From the NCBI GenBank assembly GCA_903837175.1, contig CAILTR010000115.1:1-33528 (forward strand): a stretch of DNA of 33,528 bases, read 5' to 3'. Shown here piece after piece: positions 9,183 through 18,047 of this stretch. Position 1 is the stretch's first letter, and every line of letters begins with the position of its first letter. The position numbers and the translations under genes were made by a program. The notes under the pieces are model-generated. The model was not told where the DNA came from and did not search any database. It saw only the letters and a program-made list of their open reading frames with translations. Origin of the DNA: an uncultured bacterium. GTDB taxonomy: Bacteria; Patescibacteriota; Minisyncoccia; Moranbacterales; GWC2-37-73.

Positions 9183-10121
9183 ATGGCTAAATTGGGTTAT
9201 ATTCAAGTAACAAGGCAGTGCAATCAAAAGTGTATTATTTGCTCAAATCCACCGACGGAAAAAAAACTTAGTTTAAAAAAGGCTAAGGAAAAAATTGATG
9301 AAATTAAAAGTGAAGGCGGAGAGGGCGTTATTATTACTGGCGGTGAGCCAACCCTCTATGAGAAGCTACTAGAGCTGATTGCTTATGCAGATGAGAAGGG
9401 GGTTTTTCCTAGAATTATTACCAATGGTCAGAAAATGGCAGATTTTAAATATGCAAAATCTTTAAAAATGGCAGGTTTGCAACATTTACATCTCTCAATT
9501 TATTCATATCGAGCAGATATCCAAGCCACTATTTCAGGAAATAAAGATTCCCTAACTAACATTGTAAAGACACTTAGTAATTTAAGGAAACTTGAGAGTA
9601 TAACGGTTGATATTAACATTGCTATTAGTAAACTTAATGCTGATCATTTATCCAAGACGGTGACTTGGCTAGTTACGGAGTATCCCTTTGCTGAGCATTT
9701 TGTTTTTAATAATTTGGATCCTTTCATGAATCGGGCTTCGGAAAATGCTCAGCACGTCGTCCCTCGGCTACGCGATTTTGAGTTAGAATTACATCGCGCT
9801 TTAAAAATCTTAACCGAGAAGAAGAAAACTTTTCGAGTTGAGCGTGTACCGCTCTGCTACCTGGCTGAGTTTGAATTTGCCTGCACTGAAACTCGAAAAA
9901 TTGTTAAAGAAGAATCCCGGACAGTTTACTTTCTAGATAAAAAGGGGAAGAGTACTCAAGATGAATGGAAAAGTGAAAAAACTAGTTGTTGCGATAAATG
10001 TAGTCTTGATGATATTTGCGCTGGACTTTATGGTTGGGGGAGATATTATTCTACTATCGAGCTAAGCCCAGTCTTTGTCGATAAAGCTGAAATTATTAAA
10101 AAAATAAAAAATGAAAAGTGA
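9183..10121 (+). CDS. radical SAM protein, tandem paralog 4
   Basis: CNQKCIIC, ITGGEPTLYEKL, SIYSYRADIQATI, C-terminal CCDKCSLDDICAGLYGW...ELSPVFV. Confidence 0.87.
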   Translation: MAKLGYIQVTRQCNQKCIICSNPPTEKKLSLKKAKEKIDEIKSEGGEGVIITGGEPTLYEKLLELIAYADEKGVFPRIITNGQKMADFKYAKSLKMAGLQHLHLSIYSYRADIQATISGNKDSLTNIVKTLSNLRKLESITVDINIAISKLNADHLSKTVTWLVTEYPFAEHFVFNNLDPFMNRASENAQHVVPRLRDFELELHRALKILTEKKKTFRVERVPLCYLAEFEFACTETRKIVKEESRTVYFLDKKGKSTQDEWKSEKTSCCDKCSLDDICAGLYGWGRYYSTIELSPVFVDKAEIIKKIKNEK

Positions 10122-11088
10122 ACTTTTAAATATTCTTTTTATTTTGCTTATTAGTATTCTTAGTTTTTTTATAATTAGAGATGATATTAAGCATAAGAAA
10201 ATAAAAAATAAATTTATTTTAGCCGGATTTTTTATTGGTTGCGGTTTGTTTTTAGTTGGCTTTTTAGTTGGCTTTGTTCAGCTTATTTATTTGCGAGATG
10301 TTTTGATAAATTTTTGTTTAGCGCTGACGGTGGCATATCTTTTTTGGCTAGCTGCTTTTTGGCCAGCTGGCGACGCTAAATTATTTGCTTTGTTTTCTTT
10401 TTTGCTGCCACTTCATTATTATTGGAAAAGTTACTTGCCATTTTTCCCGTCGATAATGCTGTTAGCTAATATTTTTATTTGTGTGTACATCGTTTTATTT
10501 TTACGTTCACTAATTTATTTGGTTCGTTTTATCTATAAAGAAAGAAAATTCTTATTCGATTTTCCCGAAAAGCTCAAAACTTTTTTTACAGCTAGCGTTT
10601 TCATCGCGCTTATTAAAAAAATCAAGCCGCTTGCTTTCGGCAGGAGCGTGCTTATGCTAGTTGGCATGCTGGTTATTGTGCCGTACCTTTTTAATTTAGG
10701 CTATGGGTCATGGAAGTCATCTTTGTGGGGCATCGGCATTTGGCTGGGGGCGATGCTTATTATAAAAAAATATATTACGGATAATGAATTCTATGTTGAA
10801 ACTGTGGATAACCTAAAAATTGGAACTTTGCCACTGATAACAGTAAAAGAGGTTAACCTTTTTTCAAAAGAATTTTTAAAGGAGTTGGGCCCCATGAGGG
10901 CGGAAGGAATAGATGAGGCGCAAATGACACTTATAAGAAAGAGGCTTAATTATAAGAAAATCAACACTATTAAGATTCAAAAAAATGAACCTTTCTCACC
11001 TTGGATTATCCTGGGTCTTCTGATGACTATAATTTTGAATGATAATATCATTCAGGTAATCAGCCGGGCGTTCACCCAATGGCGGTAA
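10111..11088 (+). CDS. A24 prepilin/preflagellin peptidase-like membrane protein
   Basis: IIRDDIKHKKIKN and WPAGDAKLFAL (paired Asp motifs of A24 peptidases), multiple TM helices, C-terminal EPFSPWIILG; overlaps the upstream radical SAM gene by 11 bp. Confidence 0.72.
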   Translation: MKSELLNILFILLISILSFFIIRDDIKHKKIKNKFILAGFFIGCGLFLVGFLVGFVQLIYLRDVLINFCLALTVAYLFWLAAFWPAGDAKLFALFSFLLPLHYYWKSYLPFFPSIMLLANIFICVYIVLFLRSLIYLVRFIYKERKFLFDFPEKLKTFFTASVFIALIKKIKPLAFGRSVLMLVGMLVIVPYLFNLGYGSWKSSLWGIGIWLGAMLIIKKYITDNEFYVETVDNLKIGTLPLITVKEVNLFSKEFLKELGPMRAEGIDEAQMTLIRKRLNYKKINTIKIQKNEPFSPWIILGLLMTIILNDNIIQVISRAFTQWR

Positions 11089-11116
11089 ATTTAAGAAAAC
11101 GGGGTTGACAGTCATT

Positions 11117-11144
11117 TTGTTTTTAGCTGTTATTGTGCTATAAT
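11117..11144 (+). promoter_or_regulatory. putative extended -10 promoter
   Basis: TGCTATAAT with TTGTTT 16 nt upstream; a TTGACA at 11105-11110 is also present but badly spaced. Confidence 0.45.
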
Positions 11145-11194
11145 AAATTTAATTAAAAAAGTTTCTTTAGCTATCTTTTAAAAAATATAAATGT

Positions 11195-12073
11195 ATGTGG
11201 AATGAAAAAAAGAGTTTAGCGAAGTGGGTATTTATTGGAAGCTTATTTTTTATTTTCTTATGTGTTCCTGCTAGTAGGAGTAATGCAAATTCTCTAATGA
11301 GTGTTAGTATGTGTTCTTCAATTGATACGATTACACAAGGAGATACAACACAACCAGTGATTTCCTGGACGAGTTCAGGCGCTGATCGAGGAAGTTGTAC
11401 TGTTTCAGCTAATCTGCCAGCCCCAGCTGTCATTACTGTGCCTGGAGGTGCATGTACTGTTGTTAGGCAGTTTATTTTTTCTAGTTATTCTTGCAGTAAT
11501 GGAGCTACGCCCCGTGTGACAGGAGGCTTCGGTTGGTTTGGTGGGATTTGTAGTTGTCCAGCGGTGAGCTATTCAGCGTCTAGTCAATCAGCTGTGACCT
11601 TGCCTACCCCTGCAGCCACGACGACTTATTCAGTTAACTGTAGGCGAGCCGGAGCTGATGGCCGGGGAGGGTATTATAGTAATACTGCTTGCGCTACGGT
11701 TACAGTTAAGCCATTTGTTTGCCCTCAGAACTGTATGCCTGCTAATGAAGTTTGTCTTGGTACGCCGTATAATGATACTAATTGTAATAAATATTGTGGA
11801 ATCGGTACCAAGCCGGTTACTTTTGATAATAATACTTATGAATGCACAGCAAACTCGGATAATTGTACTACTGCCACTTGTGGTCAAATATATCCTTTAA
11901 ATCCGATTTGTAGTGCGACTAGGCAATGCAGGGCAGCGGATGGAAGCTACCAAAAGGATTATACGTTAGGTGCGGTTGCTTGTGAATCTCATGGCACTTC
12001 TTGTCCTACGGATGCAATTTGCCGTGGTTGTTTGCTACAAGCGAACGGTTGGACAGAAATACAACCTCAATAA
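11195..12073 (+). CDS. secreted Cys-rich protein
   Basis: N-terminal signal (WVFIGSLFFIFLCVPASRSNA), many Cys, C-terminal ACESHGTSCPTDAICRGCLLQANGWTEIQPQ. Confidence 0.72.
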   Translation: MWNEKKSLAKWVFIGSLFFIFLCVPASRSNANSLMSVSMCSSIDTITQGDTTQPVISWTSSGADRGSCTVSANLPAPAVITVPGGACTVVRQFIFSSYSCSNGATPRVTGGFGWFGGICSCPAVSYSASSQSAVTLPTPAATTTYSVNCRRAGADGRGGYYSNTACATVTVKPFVCPQNCMPANEVCLGTPYNDTNCNKYCGIGTKPVTFDNNTYECTANSDNCTTATCGQIYPLNPICSATRQCRAADGSYQKDYTLGAVACESHGTSCPTDAICRGCLLQANGWTEIQPQ

Positions 12074-12163
12074 AGATAAAATATACATACCAGTTGGACT
12101 GTGGGAAGATTGGTTTCTTTAAGCACTGAAAAAAATTGATATAAAAATAAAAAAGCTAAAGCT

Positions 12164-12673
12164 ATGGAAAAAGAATTTAAAAAATGGGGTTATGTAATTG
12201 CAATATGCTTAATTCTAATTTTAACTGCAGTTTATTTTATCAGTCATTTTAAAAATGGAGAGCAGACAGTTGTTGATATTTCTTCAAATAAAAACTCAAC
12301 AACCTTGAAAGGTGGGTCTACTGGGGAAACAAAAGCACTTCAGTCGATGGTTGTTTCTGTTGGCGGAGAGGTAATGGTTGTCGACGGTGATATTTTTTCC
12401 ATTAAAAATGAAGACGTTAGTAATGGCGAATTAAAAGTCGTAAAAATAAAAATCACTGGCAAGGTTACGAAATACGATGGTACTTATAATAAACAGGGAG
12501 GCTTTGACGAGAAAGGCAGTAAAGAGCTTGGCGCTACTGAAATAAAAGTTGGCGAACGGGCTAGTGTTACCTTAGTTGAACCAGTTGGAATAATAGAGCT
12601 TTATAATAATATCCTTCCTTCAGCCGCTACTACCGTTATGCCCGCAATGCCAGCTGGTAATAAACCTCTATAG
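12164..12673 (+). CDS. single-TM membrane-anchored protein of unknown function
   Basis: N-terminal TM (WGYVIAICLILILTAVYFI); predicted extracytoplasmic remainder. Confidence 0.65.
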   Translation: MEKEFKKWGYVIAICLILILTAVYFISHFKNGEQTVVDISSNKNSTTLKGGSTGETKALQSMVVSVGGEVMVVDGDIFSIKNEDVSNGELKVVKIKITGKVTKYDGTYNKQGGFDEKGSKELGATEIKVGERASVTLVEPVGIIELYNNILPSAATTVMPAMPAGNKPL

Positions 12674-12708
12674 TTTTTTCCTGATGCCACTTTTAATTAT
12701 ATACAAAA

Positions 12709-14082
12709 ATGAAAAAAATATTAGCTAGTTTCTTTATCTTGGTCTTAATGTCTCTTTCGAGCAATGCACAAGCGGCTTGCACTGCTCAATTACAAGCGGC
12801 TACCTTTAGCATAACCGAGGTCAATAAGGTATACACGGAAGGTGATACGATAAAGACAGCCCTTTCCTTTAAATTCAATGACAGTGCCACCACCACCACA
12901 GGAAGGCCTTTGCGCGTGGTTTTAGTAATGGATCGGTCTGGCTCAATGGGTGGTTCGGAGGATGCAGCCGCAGTCTCAACGCCTGTCTCTGGTTTTCGTA
13001 GAAAAACCACAACTACTGTAACTCCAACGGGAGATATCAAATTAGCAGCAGCTAAGCGGGCCTTAATTGCGGCTGTGGAAAAAATAAAAAAAGGAGCCCC
13101 TGGAAGTCAGGTTGCACTGGTAAGCTATGCCACAACAGTTACGATTGATAGTGGCTTTACGAGTGATTTCGACGGCGTGATCAACCAGATAAGTAATCTT
13201 ACCGCCGCTGGGAATACCTCAATTGGCGGAGGCTTGGCTGCGGCTGGAGCTGGATACCCAATAGGTAGTGGAGTCATGCAATCACTCGATCTCGACCAAG
13301 CTCATAGGAGAGTTATTATTGTAGCCTCGGATGGACTTGAAAACACTGCGCCGTTAATCTCCCAGGTGACTGAAACGACACAAACGATACCTGCTGATGT
13401 TACGGTTTATTCTATTGGAATTGGTAATAAAATTGATAGCACTAAAATGAAATCAATGGGAAACTATGGGAATAAAAAAGGAAAATATTACTCTGTGGGC
13501 GATGTAGCAAGATTAACCTCAATTTTTGAAAATATAATAACCGTAGAACAATCTGTTGGGGCGGATACTCTTCAGGTAGCCCTCAGTAGGCCCAACGATT
13601 CAGCTGTGGAAATAACTGGTGCAACGGGGGGAGTTATTACTGGAAATGGCAATAACGTTACTTGGAATTTTGACCATGTGGCGAGCGACCAGATTTTCTC
13701 GTTGCCCTTGGATTTTTTAGCTAAACAAGCTGGAATGGGGATACCCCTAAATAATACAACGCTTATCTTCTCCTATGCCAGAGGGGTGGCAAGTTGCAAT
13801 TCAACAGCTAATGTAGTAGTCCAGGGAGTTGATATTTTACCGGGTAAATCAAATTATTCATGTAAACAAGAAATTTTTAAATGTGCTAGTGATCAAGCTT
13901 GTAATTATACGAAAAATTCAACACCCTTATGTGTTAAGGTAACGCCCGCTAAGCACTCAACTGAATACGTAGATGCTGCTATTTGTGAATCAAATGGGGC
14001 TAGTTGTGGAGCTGTCGTTAAAACCGTTTGTAATGATAATTGTGGAAGAAGTATGGGTACTTGGAAAGAGATTGGACCATAA
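12709..14082 (+). CDS. secreted von Willebrand factor A domain protein with Cys-rich C-terminus
   Basis: Signal peptide; MIDAS-like VVLVMDRSGSM, GNTSIGGG and VASDG; C-terminal CESNGASC...CNDNCGRSMGTWKEIGP. Confidence 0.85.
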   Translation: MKKILASFFILVLMSLSSNAQAACTAQLQAATFSITEVNKVYTEGDTIKTALSFKFNDSATTTTGRPLRVVLVMDRSGSMGGSEDAAAVSTPVSGFRRKTTTTVTPTGDIKLAAAKRALIAAVEKIKKGAPGSQVALVSYATTVTIDSGFTSDFDGVINQISNLTAAGNTSIGGGLAAAGAGYPIGSGVMQSLDLDQAHRRVIIVASDGLENTAPLISQVTETTQTIPADVTVYSIGIGNKIDSTKMKSMGNYGNKKGKYYSVGDVARLTSIFENIITVEQSVGADTLQVALSRPNDSAVEITGATGGVITGNGNNVTWNFDHVASDQIFSLPLDFLAKQAGMGIPLNNTTLIFSYARGVASCNSTANVVVQGVDILPGKSNYSCKQEIFKCASDQACNYTKNSTPLCVKVTPAKHSTEYVDAAICESNGASCGAVVKTVCNDNCGRSMGTWKEIGP

Positions 14083-14106
14083 ATCATTCAAACATTCGAA
14101 CATCTA

Positions 14107-14138
14107 AGCAAGGGGGATTTTCCTCCTTGCTTTTTTTG
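14107..14138 (+). terminator. Rho-independent terminator after the vWA gene
   Basis: agcaaggggga-ttt-tcctccttgct stem-loop followed by a T run. Confidence 0.8.
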
Positions 14139-14297
14139 TTATCTTTTAGATGCTTAAATGATGATTTTGCAGTTATTATCTAGCAAAGTGAGGGAAATTA
14201 ATTTGCCAGCTGGCGAATTAATTTCCGGATGAGCGACGATAATAAAAGATTTAACACCTCGCCAGTTTTATCAGTGTGAGCTCGAAAGGGTATAGGG

Positions 14298-14356
14298 CCT
14301 GCCTGCCAGCCTGTCTGCCGATAGGCAGGCTTGTCTGCCGATAGGCAGGTAGGCGC
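14298..14356. repeat. palindromic repeat cluster, tgtctgccgataggcagg twice
   Basis: ctgtctgccgataggcagg and ttgtctgccgataggcagg in tandem, flanked by further cctgcc/aggcaggtaggc. Confidence 0.8.
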
Positions 14357-14509
14357 AGACTTACTCTGGGGGTATTAAATATCTCTTTACCTTTGTTTGA
14401 GTGAAATAATAAAATGTTTAATGATTGTATGATTGCATATTTAAATGACTAAAGGTTTAGCTACATATACGCTGTGGATAACTGGAAAAAAAGGCTCAAC
14501 TGAGCTCAC

Positions 14510-14537
14510 TTGGCAAATATTTGACTTGTGGTATAAT
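14510..14537 (+). promoter_or_regulatory. promoter of the nrd locus
   Basis: TTGGCA (14510-14515), 16-nt spacer, extended -10 TGGTATAAT (TATAAT at 14532-14537). Confidence 0.6.
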
Positions 14538-14548
14538 GGACTAATGAT

Positions 14549-14564
14549 ACACAAGATGTAGTGT
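14549..14564 (+). promoter_or_regulatory. candidate NrdR box
   Basis: ACACAAGATGTAGTGT, an imperfect palindrome of ACAC-N8-GTGT form, just downstream of the -10 and upstream of nrdR. Confidence 0.6.
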
Positions 14565-14735
14565 AAAAACTTAAAAATTTCATAAAGTTGAAAGTTTATA
14601 AAGTTATAAGGTAAAGCTTAAAATAAGCCTTAAAAATGGAATTTTGAATTTAAAATTTTGAATTTAAATTGAGTCATTATTGAGTTTTGATTTAATTAGA
14701 AATTAGAAATTAGAAATTAGAAATTTAGTAATCTC

Positions 14736-15188
14736 ATGCTTTGTCCCTATTGCACTAACACTGAAACAAAAGTTGTCGACTCGCGTGATACTAACGATGG
14801 GAAAGCAATTCGCAGACGCCGAGAATGCGAAAAATGCCAAGCTCGTTTTAGTACTTATGAGGAGATGGAAATAATGCGCCTTTCCGTAATTAAGCGGGAT
14901 GGCAGTCGACAAGAATATGATCGCAAGAAAATTGAAATCGGTTTCCATAAGGCTTTAGAAAAAAGGCCAGTCAGTGAAGAAAAAATCAATAAAGCGATTG
15001 GCGATATCGAATATGAAATTCAAGCCAAGGAAGGGAGTGAAATATCTAGCAAAGAAATTGGAAAATTGATTCTAGAAAAATTAAAGGAAATGGATGACGT
15101 CGGCTATTTGAGATTTGCCAGTGTCTATAAGTCCTTTAAATCAGCTGACAGTTTTCGGAAAGAAATGGAGAAGATGGAGGGAGCTTGA
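14736..15188 (+). CDS. nrdR: transcriptional repressor NrdR
   Basis: MLCPYCTNTETKVVDSRDTNDGKAIRRRRECEKCQARFSTYE zinc ribbon plus ATP-cone. Confidence 0.95.
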   Translation: MLCPYCTNTETKVVDSRDTNDGKAIRRRRECEKCQARFSTYEEMEIMRLSVIKRDGSRQEYDRKKIEIGFHKALEKRPVSEEKINKAIGDIEYEIQAKEGSEISSKEIGKLILEKLKEMDDVGYLRFASVYKSFKSADSFRKEMEKMEGA

Positions 15189-15352
15189 ATTAAAAATTCC
15201 AAATGTCAAATGTTTAATGTCTAATGTCTAATAAAATCCAAAAAATATAATAAAGCTAAATTGAAAAAATTTAAATAGCATAAAGTTAATTCGTAGATTC
15301 GCACCTCATTCGTAGATTCGAATCGGTCTAAATTCTCGGGGGAGAAAACAAT

Positions 15353-17476
15353 ATGAAAAAACAAAAGAAAGCTGGGGTGAAAAAGATTAGTAAGGTGTTG
15401 GCTGTAAAGAAAGTGGCTAAAGTTCAGCCGAGAAAAAATAAGAGTTTGGTTACTAAATTAATTAAGCGAAGTGGTCGGGTTGTTCCCTTTGACCAGAAAA
15501 AGATTGCGATTGCTACAACAAAGGCTTTTGCCGCTACGGGAGAAGGTAGCCCGAAAGAAGCTCAGAAGGTCAGTGATAAAGTAGTCCAGCTGCTGAACAA
15601 GAACTTTAAAAAAGGCTTCGTCCCCACGATTGAGGAATTGCAAGATATTATCGAGCGCGTCTTGATGGTCCTAGACTATGAAGAAACAGCTAAAGCGTAT
15701 ATTCTTTATCGCGAGCAGCATCGCAAGATTCGCGCCGTCAAAGAATCAATTAGTGAAGCGGTGGATTTAGTGGATAGCTATATTAGTCGAGCGGATTGGC
15801 GCGTAAAAGAAAATTCAAATATGGAATTTTCGCTGCAAGGACTTAATAATCATATTTTCTCAGTCGTTTCAGGAAAATATTGGATGGAAAAAGTTTATCC
15901 AAAAGAAATTAGGCAGGCGCATGAGGGCGGAGATATTCATATCCACGATTTGCAGCTTATTGCCGCTTATTGCTGTGGTTGGGATCTACATGATTTATTA
16001 GTGAAAGGTTTTGGGGGAGTGCCTGGTAAGATTTCTAGTGCCCCGCCAAAGCATTTTCGCGCAGCCTTGGGACAAGTAGTTAACTTTATCTATACTTTGC
16101 AAGGCGAGGCTAATGGTGCGCAAGCTTTTGCTAACTTTGACACCTTGCTAGCACCTTTTATCCGCTACGATAAATTGAGTTATAAAGAAGTAAAGCAGGC
16201 AATGCAGGAATTTGTCTTTAATATGAACGTGCCAACTCGGGTTGGTTTCCAGACTCCTTTTTCTAACATTACCCTGGATTTACAAGTACCTAAAATTTAT
16301 AAAGAGCAAGCAATCATTATCGGCGGAAAACCGCAAAAAGAAGTTTATGGCCAGTTTCAGGAAGAGATGAATATGATCAATAAGGCTTACGCTGAAGTAA
16401 TGACTGCTGGCGATGCCCAGAATCGAGTTTTTACTTTTCCAATTCCAACTTATAACATTACCAAGGATTTTAATTGGGAAGATAAGGCCCTGAATCCAAT
16501 TTGGGAAATGACTGCTAAATATGGGATGCCGTACTTTGCTAACTTTGTAAATTCTGACATGAGTCCAGATGATGCGCGGTCAATGTGTTGTCGCTTGCGG
16601 TTGGATAATCGCGAATTATATAAACGAGGTGGTGGACTTTTTGGAGCTAATCCCATGACTGGCTCAATCGGGGTAGTGACGATTAATCTTCCGAGGGCAG
16701 GGTTTGTAGCGAAAACTAAGAAAGAATTTCTAGATCAAGTTTATCATCTTATGGATTTAGCCAAAGAAAGTCTCGAAATTAAGCGGACTTTCGTGGAACG
16801 GCTAACAGATATCGGTCTTTATCCTTATTCTCGTTTTTATCTGCAGGATATTAAAAAGCGTCGCGGGGCTTATTGGTCAAACCATTTTACCACGATTGGA
16901 ATTATCGGGATGAATGAAGCACTGCTAAATTTGCTAGGCGTTGATATTACGACAGAAAAAGGCAATAAATTTGCCGAGGAAGTTTTGGAGAAAATGCGAG
17001 ATCGAATGGTTAAATATCAAAAAGAAACTGGCAGTTTATATAATTTGGAAGCTACGCCAGCCGAAGGCACGACCTATCGTTTGGCAAAATTGGATCAAAA
17101 GAAATATCCCGAAATTATTTTTGCCAATGATCAATCAGTAAAAGAAAAAGGTGGGGAGCCATATTATACAAACTCGTCTCATCTACCCGTTGGCTTTACG
17201 AGCGATATCTTCGAAGCTTTAGATTTGCAGGATAATTTGCAATCAAAATATACAGGCGGAACCGTGCTCCATGGATTTATCGGGGAAAAGATTAGTGATA
17301 TCGAAACTGTAAAAAAATTGGTTAGAAAAATTGCAACCAATTATAAGTTACCCTATTTTACCTTCACGCCAACTTTCAGTGTATGTCCGGTGCATGGCTA
17401 CATTTCAGGTGAAAAGCATATCTGTCCGAAGTGTGAAATAGAATTAGTTGCGCCTAAGTTTGAAACAGTAAAATAA
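15353..17476 (+). CDS. nrdD: anaerobic ribonucleoside-triphosphate reductase (NrdD), lacking the C-terminal glycyl radical motif
   Basis: ATP-cone, NSNMEFSLQGLNNHIF, GGDIHIHDL, NMNVPTRVGFQTPFSN, TPTFSVCPVHGYISGEKHICPKC; ends without an RVVGY-type motif. Confidence 0.92.
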   Translation: MKKQKKAGVKKISKVLAVKKVAKVQPRKNKSLVTKLIKRSGRVVPFDQKKIAIATTKAFAATGEGSPKEAQKVSDKVVQLLNKNFKKGFVPTIEELQDIIERVLMVLDYEETAKAYILYREQHRKIRAVKESISEAVDLVDSYISRADWRVKENSNMEFSLQGLNNHIFSVVSGKYWMEKVYPKEIRQAHEGGDIHIHDLQLIAAYCCGWDLHDLLVKGFGGVPGKISSAPPKHFRAALGQVVNFIYTLQGEANGAQAFANFDTLLAPFIRYDKLSYKEVKQAMQEFVFNMNVPTRVGFQTPFSNITLDLQVPKIYKEQAIIIGGKPQKEVYGQFQEEMNMINKAYAEVMTAGDAQNRVFTFPIPTYNITKDFNWEDKALNPIWEMTAKYGMPYFANFVNSDMSPDDARSMCCRLRLDNRELYKRGGGLFGANPMTGSIGVVTINLPRAGFVAKTKKEFLDQVYHLMDLAKESLEIKRTFVERLTDIGLYPYSRFYLQDIKKRRGAYWSNHFTTIGIIGMNEALLNLLGVDITTEKGNKFAEEVLEKMRDRMVKYQKETGSLYNLEATPAEGTTYRLAKLDQKKYPEIIFANDQSVKEKGGEPYYTNSSHLPVGFTSDIFEALDLQDNLQSKYTGGTVLHGFIGEKISDIETVKKLVRKIATNYKLPYFTFTPTFSVCPVHGYISGEKHICPKCEIELVAPKFETVK

Positions 17477-17505
17477 ATTTTTTCTGTTATCCTTAGTGAA
17501 AAACT

Positions 17506-17624
17506 TGTCATCCTGAACTTGCCTGTCCGCCTTGGGAGGGTTTCAGGATCCTCGTACTAGTAAGCGCAGTGAACTAAATAAAGTACATAGATGCTGAATC
17601 CGCCAGCTGGCGGACAGCATGACA
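17506..17624. repeat. MITE-like element copy A with terminal inverted repeats
   Basis: TGTCATCCTGAACTTGCCTGTCCGCCTT...GGAGGGTTTCAGGATC ... GATGCTGAA...CAGCATGACA; shares its layout with 28057-28162. Confidence 0.7.
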
Positions 17625-17721
17625 TCGAGTCCGTTTTCAATCAAACGCCGCAAGGCGATTAAAATAAATTAAATTAATAATGAAAATTTGCATCTTGCGA
17701 GAATAATTAAAATTCTGCATT

Positions 17722-18021
17722 TTGCAAAAAAACAAAAATATGGAGAGTCACACTTGTCATGACTGCGGAAGCGTTTTAACTTGCGGGACTGAATTCGTGC
17801 GTTTTGAAGGTGCCCTGGAAGGTAGTGATGCGCTTAAATGTCGAGAATGCTTCGATAAAAATCCAGCCTTGCAAAATTTCCAGGCTTGTGACGTTTATTC
17901 TCGTGTCGTGGGTTTTCATACCCCAGTTCGCCGTTGGAACAATGGAAAAGCTGCAGAATGGAATGATCGCAAAACTTACCAAGTAGATGGAACTTTCCAA
18001 GCAGCTTGCGCTAGCTGCTAA
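17722..18021 (+). CDS. stand-alone glycyl radical domain protein (NrdD C-terminal-like, GrcA/YfiD-like in concept)
   Basis: CDVYSRVVGFHTPVRRWNNGKAAEWNDRKTY matches the NrdD glycyl radical region; N-terminal CHDC/CREC zinc-ribbon-like Cys. Listed start is TTG; ATG at 17740 is likely. Confidence 0.85.
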   Translation: MQKNKNMESHTCHDCGSVLTCGTEFVRFEGALEGSDALKCRECFDKNPALQNFQACDVYSRVVGFHTPVRRWNNGKAAEWNDRKTYQVDGTFQAACASC

Positions 18022-18047
18022 TAAAGGTATACATTTTTGAGGGCAGT

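Noticed and set aside
14697-14724. Tandem attagaa units as a possible CRISPR or regulatory array
   Set aside because: Short degenerate AT-rich repeat with no spacers; looks like simple-sequence intergenic DNA.
15290-15328. Direct repeat attcgtagattcg (twice) upstream of nrdD as an operator
   Set aside because: Does not resemble an NrdR box; more likely part of a dispersed intergenic repeat.
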